Shown: positions 41,595 to 50,766, counted from the first letter of the stretch. The stretch is 64,000 nt of DNA from Pseudomonas triticifolii (GCF_014358015.1 NZ_JACONV010000020.1:1-64000), one strand, 5' to 3'. Notes: generated by a model not told the origin, from the sequence alone. Made by a program: numbers and translations.

Positions 41595-42413
41595 ATGAGC
41601 ACTTTTACGACGAACGATGGTACCGAGATCTATTTCAAGGACTGGGGATCAGGCAAGCCGGTTCTCTTCAGCCATGGCTGGCCGCTGGACGCCGACATGT
41701 GGGAATACCAGATGGAGTACCTGAGCAGCCGCGGCTATCGCACCATCGCCTTCGACCGTCGCGGTTTCGGCCGTTCCGACCAACCCTGGACTGGCTACGA
41801 TTACGACACTTTCGCCGATGACATCGCTGCGTTGATCGAACACCTGGACCTGCGCGACGTCACGCTGGTGGGATTCTCCATGGGCGGCGGCGACGTGACC
41901 CGCTACATCGGTCGCCACGGCACAGAGCGTGTTGCAAAGCTGGTGCTGTTGGGCGCGGTAACACCGTTTTTCATGAAGACCGATGACAACCCCCAGGGTG
42001 TGGACAAGTCCGTATTCGACGGCATCAAGGCGGGTCTTCTGAAAGACCGTGCGCAATTCATCGCCGACTTCGCGACGCCCTTCTATGGCATCAATAAGGG
42101 TCAGACGGTTTCCGAGGGCGTACTGACCCAGACGCTGAACATCGCGCTGCTGGCTTCGCTCAAGGGCACCCTGGACTGCGTGACGGCGTTTTCCGAAACC
42201 GACTTCCGTCCGGACATGGAGAAGATTGATGTGGCGACGCTGGTCATCCACGGCGATGCGGATCAGATCGTACCCTTCGAAGCGACCGGCAAGCTGGCTG
42301 CCGGGCTGATCAAAGGCGCCGAACTGAAGGTCTACACCGGCGCACCCCATGGCTTTGCCGTGACGCACGGGCAGCAACTCAATGAGGACCTGCTGGCGTT
42401 TCTGAACGATTGA
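41595..42413 (+). CDS. Alpha/beta hydrolase (non-heme chloroperoxidase type)
   Basis: 272 residues, arylesterase/cofactor-free haloperoxidase family. Nucleophile elbow GFSMGGG (Ser at about 97), oxyanion HGWPLDADMW near 28-37, acid in VIHGDADQIVPF and catalytic His in GAPHGFAVTHG are all present. Such enzymes hydrolyse esters and, with acetate and peroxide, oxidise halides; the natural substrate is unknown. ATG 41595 has a GAGAGGAAA site; the open frame extends upstream without support. Monocistronic. Confidence 0.92.
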   Translation: MSTFTTNDGTEIYFKDWGSGKPVLFSHGWPLDADMWEYQMEYLSSRGYRTIAFDRRGFGRSDQPWTGYDYDTFADDIAALIEHLDLRDVTLVGFSMGGGDVTRYIGRHGTERVAKLVLLGAVTPFFMKTDDNPQGVDKSVFDGIKAGLLKDRAQFIADFATPFYGINKGQTVSEGVLTQTLNIALLASLKGTLDCVTAFSETDFRPDMEKIDVATLVIHGDADQIVPFEATGKLAAGLIKGAELKVYTGAPHGFAVTHGQQLNEDLLAFLND

Positions 42414-42483
42414 TAGTCATCGCCCCCTGACACTGCGCTGCCTACCATCAAGCAGAATGTAACTCACTGAAAAAAAGCAGCTT

Positions 42484-42571
42484 TTGTGGGAGGCGGCTTG
42501 CCGGCGATTCGCTTTCCCAGGCGACATTTCCATCAACTGAACGGACGCCATCGCTGGCGAGCCGCCTCCCG
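42484..42571. repeat. REPIN after the hydrolase gene
   Basis: GTGGGAGGCGGCTTGCCGGCGATTCG at about 42485-42510 and the inverse ATCGCTGGCGAGCCGCCTCCCGC at about 42549-42571 form a head-to-head pair of the same family as 36463-36548. It separates the hydrolase from the decayed catabolic genes. Confidence 0.75.
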
Positions 42572-42574
42572 CAA

Positions 42575-43084
42575 TCAGGTATTTACTGCGCGATACCGCT
42601 GTGTCAGAGACATAGCGGTATCTGTAGCGTCATCACCATAAAATTTGATCAGTCGGCCTGTACGGTCAGGTGTGCCGGTCGAGATGACTTCGCTCGGTTG
42701 CAGGCTCATGCAACGGCTCAGGTAGGCGATCAATTGCGGCACGTGCGGGTCGGCAATCTCGTCGCGGGTCATGAGCCATGGACCCGCGGGCCAAATATAT
42801 CGAAGCCCTTGCCCTTGTCCCAGGTGCCGCCGCGCTCCAGCGGCCATTCACGCTCGGACACGTCGTTGATCACGCAGTAACCCGCCACATGCTCCATGGC
42901 ATTGGCTTCGTCGATGTAGCGCCCGCCCTTCCCGATCACGACGCCCAGCTCCACTTCCCAGTCGGTCTTGACCGATCCACGTGGAATTTCGACGTTATCG
43001 TTCGGGCCGCAGATGGCGCTGGTCCATTTGTTGAAGATGATCGGCCGCCAGAGCGGCACATCGGCCAGCCCGTCGATCCTCAAT
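42575..43084 (-). pseudogene. Broken fumarylacetoacetate hydrolase family gene
   Basis: Minus-strand remnants of an FAH-family hydrolase of the 2,4-diketo-3-deoxy-fuconate type. The first frame carries RPIIFNKWTSAICGPNDNVEIPRG, WEVELGVVIGKGGRYIDEANAMEHVAGYCVINDVSERE and RGGTWDKGKGFDIFGP; the reading then jumps by one base near 42790 to GPWLMTRDEIADP. There about 25 codons are missing before QLIAYLSRCMSLQPSEVISTGTP, and the tail is garbled up to a stop at 42575. The 5' third is absent, cut at the junction with the dehydratase remnant. Not functional. Confidence 0.85.
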
Positions 43085-43366
43085 ATGTCACCGGAAGCGG
43101 CGATTGGTGGCGGTCTGGCCCTGCTTCGCACCAACGACCGGCTACGCATCGACCTCAACGCCCGCACGGTCAACCTGCTGGCGGACGAAAGCGAAATGGC
43201 TGAGCGCCGTCAGCAGTGGACACCTTCGATCCCCCCTTCGCAGACACCCTGGCAGGAAATCTATCGGCAACTGGTCGGGCAGTTATCCACAGGCGGCCGT
43301 CTGGAGCCGGCAACGCTGCACATGAAAGTCATCGCCAGAAGCGGCGCGCCACGGCATTCGCATTGA
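43085..43366 (+). pseudogene. 3' remnant of an IlvD/Edd family dehydratase
   Basis: Plus-strand frame reading SPEAAIGGGLALLRTNDRLRIDLNARTVNLLADESEMAERRQQW ... YRQLVGQLSTGGRLEPATLHMKVIARSGAPRHSH, which is the C-terminal about 90 residues of IlvD/Edd-type sugar-acid dehydratases, ending at a natural stop at 43366. The 450 or more N-terminal residues are missing; the sequence joins directly to the 5' edge of the FAH remnant on the other strand. No start codon with a ribosome site. Not functional. Confidence 0.8.
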
Positions 43367-43540
43367 TGGGTTGAGTCTGAGGTAGAAGCCGGCAAGTCTA
43401 GCGGCCGATGCAGTGAAAACCGTTGTTCACAACGTATTGATTTCAGCCCGAATCGCCGAAGGCGCAACCGGCGGCGCACCACAGGGCTGCAAATCCACAT
43501 AAGAAATACGCCCCACATGCCACAGGAGACAGGCGGGCAT

Positions 43541-43574
43541 AAAAAAAGCGAAGCCTGGTAAGGGCTTCGCTTTG
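43541..43574 (-). terminator. Terminator after ssb
   Basis: On the minus strand AAAGCGAAGCC-CTTACCA-GGCTTCGCTTTTTTT, 27 bases after the ssb stop. Strong stem with a seven-base U-run. Confidence 0.9.
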
Positions 43575-43601
43575 GGTGTTGCGGTTCTGAAAAGGGTGCA
43601 A

Positions 43602-44156
43602 TCAGAACGGAATATCATCATCAAAACTGTCGAAATCAGCAGCTGGCTGCGGCGCTTGCTGCTGTGGCGCAGGGCGGGATTCGCGTTGCTGAGGTGGTTG
43701 CTGATTGTAGTTCTGCTGTGGCGGAGCCGACTGCTGAGGGCGCGACTGCTGTGGACGAGGGGCAGACTGGTTGTAGTTGCCGCCACCCTGGCCTTGTTGT
43801 GCGTCGCCCTGTGGACGGCCGCCCAGCAATTGCATGGTGCCTTGCATGTCGACGACGATTTCAGTGGTGTAGCGCTTGATGCCGTCTTTTTCCCACTCGC
43901 GGGTCTGAAGCTTACCCTCGATGTAGACCTGCGAACCCTTGCGCAGGTATTCGCCAGCGATTTCGGCAACCTTGCCAAACATCGAAACACGGTGCCACTC
44001 GGTCTTTTCGACTTTCTGACCGGTCTGCTTGTCAGTCCACTGTTCGCTGGTTGCCAGACTCAGGTTGGTCACGGCGTTACCGTTAGGCAAGTAGCGAACT
44101 TCGGGATCCTGGCCGCATGTACCGACCAATATGACTTTGTTAACCCCACGGGCCAT
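43602..44156 (-). CDS. ssb: Single-stranded DNA-binding protein
   Basis: 184 residues. OB-fold domain 1-110 (MARGVNKVILVGTCGQDPEVRYLPNG, EWHRVSMFGKVAEIAGEYLRKGSQVYIEGKL), then a Gln/Pro-rich disordered linker (about 112-170), and the acidic tip FDDDIPF that recruits repair and replication proteins. Homotetramer coating single-stranded DNA. It follows the MFS gene by 9 bases on the same strand, so both may share a transcript; uvrA is divergent from that pair. Confidence 0.97.
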   Translation of the reverse strand: MARGVNKVILVGTCGQDPEVRYLPNGNAVTNLSLATSEQWTDKQTGQKVEKTEWHRVSMFGKVAEIAGEYLRKGSQVYIEGKLQTREWEKDGIKRYTTEIVVDMQGTMQLLGGRPQGDAQQGQGGGNYNQSAPRPQQSRPQQSAPPQQNYNQQPPQQRESRPAPQQQAPQPAADFDSFDDDIPF

Positions 44157-44165
44157 AACGTTCTC

Positions 44166-45560
44166 CTAGGCTTCGCACGCTTCTGATGCCGGGTTGACCA
44201 GCTTTTCGAGAGCGGCGCGATCCAATAATTTTGTATCCAGTTTGATATAGATAGCTGCCTCTTCGGCAACCACCACTGCATCCGTCACGCCTGTTACGGA
44301 CATTAAACGCTCTGCCAGGCCTGCATCACGCTGCGCTTCTGGCGACAACGGCAGACGTAGGCTGGTCACGTAAGGCGGTTCACGCATGGTCATCGCAAAC
44401 GCAAGCCAGACGGCGGCCATGGCTGCACCACCAAGGAACACCACATCGAGCCCACCGTGCTGGAACAACCAGCCGCCCAGTATCCCACCTGCGGCCGATC
44501 CAAGAAACTGGCTGGTGGAATAAACCCCCATTGCCGTCCCTTTTCCGCCAGCCGGTGACACTTTGCTGATCAGAGACGGCAAAGACGCCTCCAGCAGGTT
44601 GAACGCGGTGAAGAATACCACTGTCCCTATGACCAGTGTCCGCAACGTGTCCCCAAAGGCCCAGAAGAATAGCTCACACAGCATGAGAAGGGTCACGGCG
44701 CCGAGCAACACGCGCTTCATCTGACGCTTCTTCTCACCGTAAATGATGAACGGGATCATGGCAAAGAACGAAATCAGCAGTGCCGTCAGGTAGACCCACC
44801 AGTGCTGTTCCTTGGGCAGGCCGGCTTTTTCGACCAGCGCCAGCGGCAATGCCACGAAACTGGACATGAGCATTGCGTGCAACACGAAGATACCCAAATC
44901 CAGGCGCAGCAGGTCTGGATGGCGCAAGGTCTGGCCCAGCGCCTGCCTGGCGACACCGGACTCGCGATGCAGCAAGGGGCCGTTCGCCTTGGGCACCACA
45001 AACGCGACGATCAAAATCCCCAGCAGCGCCATGCCGCCGGTGGCCAGAAACAGTCCCGACAGTCCAAACACACCCGTGATCACCGGCCCCACGACCATCG
45101 CAATGGCAAACGATAAACCAATGGTCATGCCGATCATGGCCATGGCCTTGGTGCGGTGCTGTTCGCGAGTCAGGTCGGAAAGCAGCGCCATGACCGCCGC
45201 AGAAATCGCACCGGCACCTTGCAGGATACGGCCGGCGATGATGCCCCAGATCGAGTCCGCACTGGCGGCCACGACGCTGCCGATCGCGAACACAATCAGC
45301 CCAAGATAGATGACTGGACGCCGACCGATGCGATCGGAAATGATGCCAAACGGGATCTGCAGCACGGCCTGGGTCAGGCCATAAGCGCCAATGGCCAGAC
45401 CAATCAGCGCAGGGCTGGCGCCCGCCAGGTCCATGCCATAAGTGGCCAGGACCGGAAGCACCATGAACATACCGAGCATGCGAAACGCGAAAACCAGCGC
45501 AAGACCACCTGCGGCACGGGTCTCGCCGCTGCTCATTCGTTCGCTGTGGGGATCGTGCAT
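44166..45560 (-). CDS. MFS transporter, YajR-like
   Basis: 464 residues, twelve transmembrane helices, with the MFS motif A GIISDRIGRRPV (about residues 73-84) and GLTQAVLQIPFG. After helix 12 an extra cytoplasmic domain (about 395-464, GLAERLMSVTGVTDAVVVAEEAAIYIKLDTKLLDRAAL) has the ferredoxin-like YAM pattern known from E. coli YajR. Substrate unknown; drug or metabolite export is typical of the family. The gene between ssb and uvrA in P. aeruginosa is of the same kind. Confidence 0.9.
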   Translation of the reverse strand: MHDPHSERMSSGETRAAGGLALVFAFRMLGMFMVLPVLATYGMDLAGASPALIGLAIGAYGLTQAVLQIPFGIISDRIGRRPVIYLGLIVFAIGSVVAASADSIWGIIAGRILQGAGAISAAVMALLSDLTREQHRTKAMAMIGMTIGLSFAIAMVVGPVITGVFGLSGLFLATGGMALLGILIVAFVVPKANGPLLHRESGVARQALGQTLRHPDLLRLDLGIFVLHAMLMSSFVALPLALVEKAGLPKEQHWWVYLTALLISFFAMIPFIIYGEKKRQMKRVLLGAVTLLMLCELFFWAFGDTLRTLVIGTVVFFTAFNLLEASLPSLISKVSPAGGKGTAMGVYSTSQFLGSAAGGILGGWLFQHGGLDVVFLGGAAMAAVWLAFAMTMREPPYVTSLRLPLSPEAQRDAGLAERLMSVTGVTDAVVVAEEAAIYIKLDTKLLDRAALEKLVNPASEACEA

Positions 45561-45748
45561 GGAAAAACCTCGTGTGAACCGGCGGCGATTCTACCAGTCC
45601 CATCGATTGACGGGGTATATCGCGACGCTTTGACGCGTTTACATGACAGAGTCTTCATCTCTGCCTGTAAAGCCTGTGGATAGTGTGTATCCATCCAGTA
45701 TTTATCCGTATACTCCTACGTTTTCGACGCCCGCCGTGCGAGGCCATT

Positions 45749-48583
45749 TTGGACAAGATCCTGATTCGTGGGGCTCGAACCCACAACCTGAAAAACATCG
45801 ACCTGACTCTTCCACGCGACAAGCTGATCGTTATCACGGGATTGTCCGGCTCTGGTAAATCATCATTGGCGTTCGACACGCTCTATGCCGAAGGGCAGCG
45901 GCGTTACGTCGAGTCGCTGTCGGCTTATGCCCGCCAGTTCCTGTCGATGATGGAAAAGCCCGATGTCGACACGATTGAAGGCCTCTCGCCTGCAATCTCC
46001 ATCGAACAGAAATCGACGTCCCACAACCCGCGTTCAACCGTGGGGACCATCACCGAAATCTACGACTACCTGCGCTTGTTGTATGCGCGGGTGGGTCAGC
46101 CACGCTGCCCGGACCATGACATTCCGCTGGAAGCCCAGACTGTCAGCCAGATGGTCGACCTGGTTCTGGCGCAGCCAGAAGGCAGCAAGCTCATGTTGCT
46201 GGCCCCGGTCATCCGAGAGCGCAAAGGCGAACACCTTTCGGTCTTCGAAGAACTGCGTGCGCAGGGCTTCGTGCGGGCCAGGGTCAACGGCAAGCTGTGC
46301 GAGCTGGACGAACTGCCCAAACTCGATAAGCAGAAGAAGCACTCCATTGATGTGGTCGTCGACCGCTTCAAGGTGCGTGCAGACCTGCAACAGCGTCTGG
46401 CTGAATCGTTCGAAACAGCGCTGAAGCTGGCAGACGGCATCGCGCTGGTTGCGCCAATGGACGACGAGCCTGGCGAAGAAACCATCTTCTCCGCGCGCTT
46501 CGCCTGCCCCATCTGCGGCCATGCCATCAGTGAGCTGGAACCCAAGCTGTTCTCGTTCAATAACCCGGCAGGTGCCTGTCCGACCTGTGATGGCCTGGGC
46601 GTGAAGCAGTTTTTCGACATCAAGCGACTGGTCAACGCCGAACTGACGCTGGCCGAAGGCGCGATACGCGGCTGGGACAGGCGCAACGTCTATTACTTCC
46701 AGATGCTGGGCTCGCTGTCCAAGCACTACGGCTTCAGCCTGGAAGTGCCGTTCAAAGAACTGCCTGCCGACCAGCAGAAAATTCTGCTTAACGGCAGCGG
46801 GTCGCAGAATGTCGATTTCCGTTATCTGAACGATCGCGGCGATATCGTCAAACGTGCCCACCCGTTCGAAGGGATCGTGCCGAACCTGGAGCGTCGTTAC
46901 CGTGAAACCGAATCTTCGACGGTTCGTGAAGAACTGGCCAAGTTTCTCGGTACCCAGCCCTGCCCTGACTGCCGCGGCACACGTCTGCGTCGCGAGGCAC
47001 GTCATGTGTGGGTGGGTGAGAAAACGCTGCCTGCAGTGACCAACCTGCCGATCGGCGATGCCACCGAGTACTTCGACACCTTGAAGCTGACCGGTCGACG
47101 TGGCGAAATCGCTGACAAGATTCTCAAGGAAATCCGTGAGCGTCTGCAATTTCTGGTCAACGTCGGTCTGGACTACCTGACCCTGGATCGCAGCGCCGAT
47201 ACGCTATCCGGCGGTGAAGCCCAGCGTATTCGTCTGGCCAGTCAGATCGGTGCCGGTCTGGTCGGGGTGATGTACATCCTCGACGAACCCTCCATCGGTC
47301 TGCACCAGCGCGACAATGATCGTCTGCTTGGCACGCTCAAGCACCTGCGCGACATCGGCAACACGGTGATCGTGGTCGAACATGACGAAGACGCAATTCG
47401 TCTGGCCGATTACGTGGTGGACATCGGCCCGGGTGCCGGTGTGCATGGCGGGCACATCGTCGCCGAAGGCACGCCGGACGAAGTGATGTCGCATCCTGAC
47501 TCGTTGACGGGCAAGTATCTGTCGGGCCGAGTGAAGATCGAAGTCCCGGCCAAGCGTACGCCTCGCAACAAGAAGCTTTCGCTCACGCTTAAAGGCGCGC
47601 GCGGCAACAACCTGCAAAACGTCAATCTGGACATTCCGATTGGCCTGCTGACCTGCGTGACCGGTGTTTCCGGCTCGGGTAAATCGACACTGATCAACAA
47701 CACCCTGTTCCCGCTCAGCGCCACGGCACTCAATGGTGCGACAACCCTTGAGGCGGCCACTCACGACAGCATCAACGGCCTGCAGCACCTGGACAAGGTC
47801 GTGGACATCGACCAGAGCCCCATCGGTCGTACGCCTCGTTCCAACCCGGCGACGTACACCGGCCTGTTCACGCCGATTCGTGAACTGTTCGCTGGCGTGC
47901 CGGAGTCTCGCTCGCGTGGCTATGGTCCTGGGCGGTTCTCGTTCAACGTCAAGGGCGGTCGCTGCGAAGCCTGCCAGGGCGACGGCCTGATCAAGGTCGA
48001 GATGCACTTTCTGCCGGACATCTATGTTCCCTGCGATGTGTGCAAGAGCAAGCGCTACAACCGCGAAACGCTCGAGATCAAGTACAAGGGCAAGAGCATC
48101 CACGAGGTGCTGGAAATGACTATCGAAGAAGCCCGCGAGTTCTTCGATGCGGTTCCGGCGCTGGCGCGCAAGCTGCAAACCCTGATGGATGTGGGACTTT
48201 CCTACATCAAGCTGGGTCAGTCGGCGACAACGCTCTCAGGTGGCGAGGCCCAGCGGGTCAAGCTGTCGCGTGAGCTGTCCAAGCGCGACACCGGCAAGAC
48301 GCTGTATATCCTTGATGAGCCGACCACAGGTCTGCACTTCGCCGATATCCAGCAACTGCTCGATGTCTTGCACCGTCTGCGCGACCACGGCAACACGGTG
48401 GTCGTGATCGAGCACAACCTGGACGTCATAAAGACGGCGGACTGGCTGGTCGATCTGGGACCGGAAGGCGGTTCGCGAGGTGGACAGATCATCGCAACCG
48501 GCACGCCAGAACAGGTCGCCGAGATGAAGCAGTCCTACACCGGTCACTACCTCAAGCCTTTGTTGATACGCGACAAGGCTTGA
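45749..48583 (+). CDS. uvrA: Excinuclease ABC subunit A
   Basis: 944 residues from a TTG start (45749), chosen because translation there gives (M)DKILIRGARTHNLKNIDL, the universal UvrA N-terminus, with GAGG six bases upstream; an in-frame ATG at 45683 would add 22 foreign residues. Two ABC ATPase modules: Walker A GLSGSGKSSLAF (about 31-42) and GVSGSGKSTLIN (about 640), signatures LSGGEAQR twice, zinc fingers CPICGH ... CPTCDG and CEACQG ... CDVC. Damage recognition in nucleotide excision repair with UvrB. No LexA box was found in the 188-base divergent region. Confidence 0.97.
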   Translation: MDKILIRGARTHNLKNIDLTLPRDKLIVITGLSGSGKSSLAFDTLYAEGQRRYVESLSAYARQFLSMMEKPDVDTIEGLSPAISIEQKSTSHNPRSTVGTITEIYDYLRLLYARVGQPRCPDHDIPLEAQTVSQMVDLVLAQPEGSKLMLLAPVIRERKGEHLSVFEELRAQGFVRARVNGKLCELDELPKLDKQKKHSIDVVVDRFKVRADLQQRLAESFETALKLADGIALVAPMDDEPGEETIFSARFACPICGHAISELEPKLFSFNNPAGACPTCDGLGVKQFFDIKRLVNAELTLAEGAIRGWDRRNVYYFQMLGSLSKHYGFSLEVPFKELPADQQKILLNGSGSQNVDFRYLNDRGDIVKRAHPFEGIVPNLERRYRETESSTVREELAKFLGTQPCPDCRGTRLRREARHVWVGEKTLPAVTNLPIGDATEYFDTLKLTGRRGEIADKILKEIRERLQFLVNVGLDYLTLDRSADTLSGGEAQRIRLASQIGAGLVGVMYILDEPSIGLHQRDNDRLLGTLKHLRDIGNTVIVVEHDEDAIRLADYVVDIGPGAGVHGGHIVAEGTPDEVMSHPDSLTGKYLSGRVKIEVPAKRTPRNKKLSLTLKGARGNNLQNVNLDIPIGLLTCVTGVSGSGKSTLINNTLFPLSATALNGATTLEAATHDSINGLQHLDKVVDIDQSPIGRTPRSNPATYTGLFTPIRELFAGVPESRSRGYGPGRFSFNVKGGRCEACQGDGLIKVEMHFLPDIYVPCDVCKSKRYNRETLEIKYKGKSIHEVLEMTIEEAREFFDAVPALARKLQTLMDVGLSYIKLGQSATTLSGGEAQRVKLSRELSKRDTGKTLYILDEPTTGLHFADIQQLLDVLHRLRDHGNTVVVIEHNLDVIKTADWLVDLGPEGGSRGGQIIATGTPEQVAEMKQSYTGHYLKPLLIRDKA

Positions 48584-48644
48584 TAAGTGCCGATGTGAGA
48601 CGGGTTTGGCTCAGGCCAGACCCGGCTGACTCGAAATCGAAACG

Positions 48645-48682
48645 AAAAAAAGCTCCTGTCACGTAAGTGCAGGAGCTTTTTT
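48645..48682. terminator. Bidirectional terminator between uvrA and ftnA
   Basis: AAAAAAAGCTCCTG ... CAGGAGCTTTTTT with an 11-base loop; A- and U-runs on both sides make it usable from both convergent genes. A weaker hairpin CGGGTTTGGC-TCAG-GCCAGACCCG precedes it at about 48601-48624. Confidence 0.9.
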
Positions 48683-48700
48683 ATGACAGCGGGCGCGGAA

Positions 48701-49165
48701 TCAGAACTGCGACTGCAGGTAATTCTGCAAGCCGATGGACTTGATCAGACCCATTTGCTGTTCCAGCCAATAAGTGTGGTCTTCTTCGGTATCAGCCAGT
48801 TGAACACGAAGAATGTCACGGCTGATGTAGTCCTGATGCAGCTCGCAGAGCGCAATACCTTTGCACAGTGCAGCGCGGACCTTGTATTCGAGACGAAGAT
48901 CGCTGGCGAGCATCCCAGGCACCGTAGTGCCGATATCGAGGTCGTCCGGACGCATACGCGGTGTGCCTTCAAGCATCAGGATACGACGCATCAGCGCGTC
49001 AGCGTGTTGCGCCTCTTCTTCCATCTCGTGATTGATACGCTCGTAGAGCTTCGCAAAGCCCCAGTCTTCGTACATGCGCGAGTGGATGAAATATTGGTCA
49101 CGAGCCGCCAGTTCGCCAGTGAGCAATGTGTTCAGATAATCGATTACTTCTGGGTGGCCTTGCAT
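48701..49165 (-). CDS. ftnA: Bacterial ferritin FtnA/BfrA
   Basis: 154 residues, a four-helix ferritin-like chain for iron storage. Di-iron ligands are in place: Glu18 (LLTGE), Glu51 and His54 (EEEAQHAD), Glu in SDLRLEY near 94, and the late Glu/His pair in DTEEDHTYWLEQ. The bacterioferritin haem ligand Met52 is Ala here, so this subunit should not bind haem. It corresponds to PA4235, first called bfrA and later ftnA, which also sits beside katA and supplies the catalase with iron. Confidence 0.92.
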   Translation of the reverse strand: MQGHPEVIDYLNTLLTGELAARDQYFIHSRMYEDWGFAKLYERINHEMEEEAQHADALMRRILMLEGTPRMRPDDLDIGTTVPGMLASDLRLEYKVRAALCKGIALCELHQDYISRDILRVQLADTEEDHTYWLEQQMGLIKSIGLQNYLQSQF

Positions 49166-49276
49166 CGCACCAGATCTCCTGCTTTAAAGGCGATAGTTTG
49201 AACCAAGCGCCACGAGAGGTCACTCGGAAAAACGCAATAATCCGATAAAAAGCGTCGATTTCACGCCATCCAGAAG

Positions 49277-49303
49277 CGAAAAACCGCCCAAATGAGGGCG
49301 GTT
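49277..49303 (-). terminator. Terminator after katA
   Basis: On the minus strand AACCGCCC-TCATTT-GGGCGGTTTTTC, 17 bases after the katA stop. Confidence 0.85.
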
Positions 49304-49320
49304 CTGTTTCTCACTTAGAG

Positions 49321-50766
49321 TCAGCCCAGTTTTACACCCAATGCGTTCGCAATGCCTTCACCGTAAGCGGAATCGGCTTTGTAGAAGTGCTGCAACTGGC
49401 GTTGGACAACATCGCTGGATACCCCAGCCATTGCACCGGCAATATTACTAATCAACAGCGCCTTCTGATCGGCGTTCATCAGGTTGAAAAGCTTGCCCGC
49501 CTGACTGTAGTAATCGCTGTCGACGCGATGATCATGACGGTCGGCCGTACCGCTCAATGCAAGAGCCGGCTCGGCATAACGCGCATCCTGCCTGGGCGCG
49601 TCGGAGTAGCTGTTTGGCTCGTAGTTAGGCTCGGCACCGCCATTGGTGCCGAACGCCATGGAGCCGTCACGCTGATAGCTGTAAACAGGATTCTTCGGCG
49701 CATTGATCGGCAATTGCTGGTAATTGGTGCCCACGCGATAACGGTGAGCATCGGCGTAAGCAAACACGCGACCTTGCAGCATGCGGTCTGGCGAAAGACC
49801 GACGCCCGGAACCATATTGCTTGGACCGAAGGCGGCCTGCTCAACTTCAGCGAAGTAGTTCAGGGGATTGCGATTCAACTCAAGCTCGCCCACTTCGATC
49901 AGCGGGTACTCCTTCTGTGACCAGGTCTTGGTCACATCGAAAGGGTTTTCGTGATGATGGTTGGCCTGAGCCTCGGTCATCAGTTGAATGCAGACCTGCC
50001 ATTTCGGAAAGTCGCCCTGCTCAATGGCGGTGAACAGATCACGCTGAGCATAATCCGGATCAGTGCCGGCAATGCGCGCAGCGTCTTCAGGCGTGAGGTT
50101 CTTGATACCCTGCTTGCTCTTGTAGTGCCATTTAACCCAATGACGCTCGCCATTGGCGCTGATCAGGCTGTAGGTGTGGCTGCCGAACCCGTGCATGTGG
50201 CGATAGCCGTCAGGAATGCCGCGATCCGAGAACAGGATCGTGACCTGGTGCAGCGCTTCAGGTGAGTGCGACCAGAAATCCCACATCATCTGCGGGCTTT
50301 TCAGGTTGGTCTGCGGCAAACGCTTCTGAGTGTGGATGAAGTCAGGGAACTTCAGTGGGTCGCGGATGAAAAACACCGGCGTGTTATTGCCTACGATGTC
50401 CCAATTGCCTTCCTGAGTGTAGAACTTCACCGCAAAACCACGTGGATCGCGCTCGGTGTCGGCAGAGCCGCGCTCACCCCCTACTGTAGAGAAGCGAATG
50501 AAAATAGGCGTCTGCTTGCCAATAGCCGTGAACAGGTCGGCGCTGGTGTACCGAGTGATGTCTTGAGTGACGGTAAACGTACCGTGAGCACCCGAACCTT
50601 TGGCGTGGACGCGACGCTCTGGAATGTTCTCGCGGTTGAAGTGAGCGAGCTTCTCGATCAGGTGAAAATCTTCCAGCAGCAAAGGACCCCGCGTACCTGC
50701 CGAACGAGAGTTTTGGTTATCGGCGACTGGCGCGCCACTGGCGGTCGTAAGCGTCTTCAGGGTCAT
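49321..50766 (-). CDS. katA: Catalase KatA (clade 3 haem catalase)
   Basis: 481 residues, small-subunit monofunctional catalase that splits hydrogen peroxide. Distal His54 in RRVHAKGSGAHG, Asn in IVGNNTPVFFIRD (near 127) and the proximal haem-ligand Tyr in RVFAYADAHRYRVG (near 337) are present. No signal peptide. The 150-base upstream region before rplQ's terminator is AT-rich and must carry its promoter; a partial OxyR-like half-site is possible but unconvincing. Neighbour of ftnA, as in P. aeruginosa. Confidence 0.97.
   Translation of the reverse strand: MTLKTLTTASGAPVADNQNSRSAGTRGPLLLEDFHLIEKLAHFNRENIPERRVHAKGSGAHGTFTVTQDITRYTSADLFTAIGKQTPIFIRFSTVGGERGSADTERDPRGFAVKFYTQEGNWDIVGNNTPVFFIRDPLKFPDFIHTQKRLPQTNLKSPQMMWDFWSHSPEALHQVTILFSDRGIPDGYRHMHGFGSHTYSLISANGERHWVKWHYKSKQGIKNLTPEDAARIAGTDPDYAQRDLFTAIEQGDFPKWQVCIQLMTEAQANHHHENPFDVTKTWSQKEYPLIEVGELELNRNPLNYFAEVEQAAFGPSNMVPGVGLSPDRMLQGRVFAYADAHRYRVGTNYQQLPINAPKNPVYSYQRDGSMAFGTNGGAEPNYEPNSYSDAPRQDARYAEPALALSGTADRHDHRVDSDYYSQAGKLFNLMNADQKALLISNIAGAMAGVSSDVVQRQLQHFYKADSAYGEGIANALGVKLG

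Noticed and set aside
45683..45748. ATG start giving uvrA 22 more residues
   Set aside because: The extra residues are not part of any UvrA; the TTG at 45749 gives the universal N-terminus and has a ribosome site.
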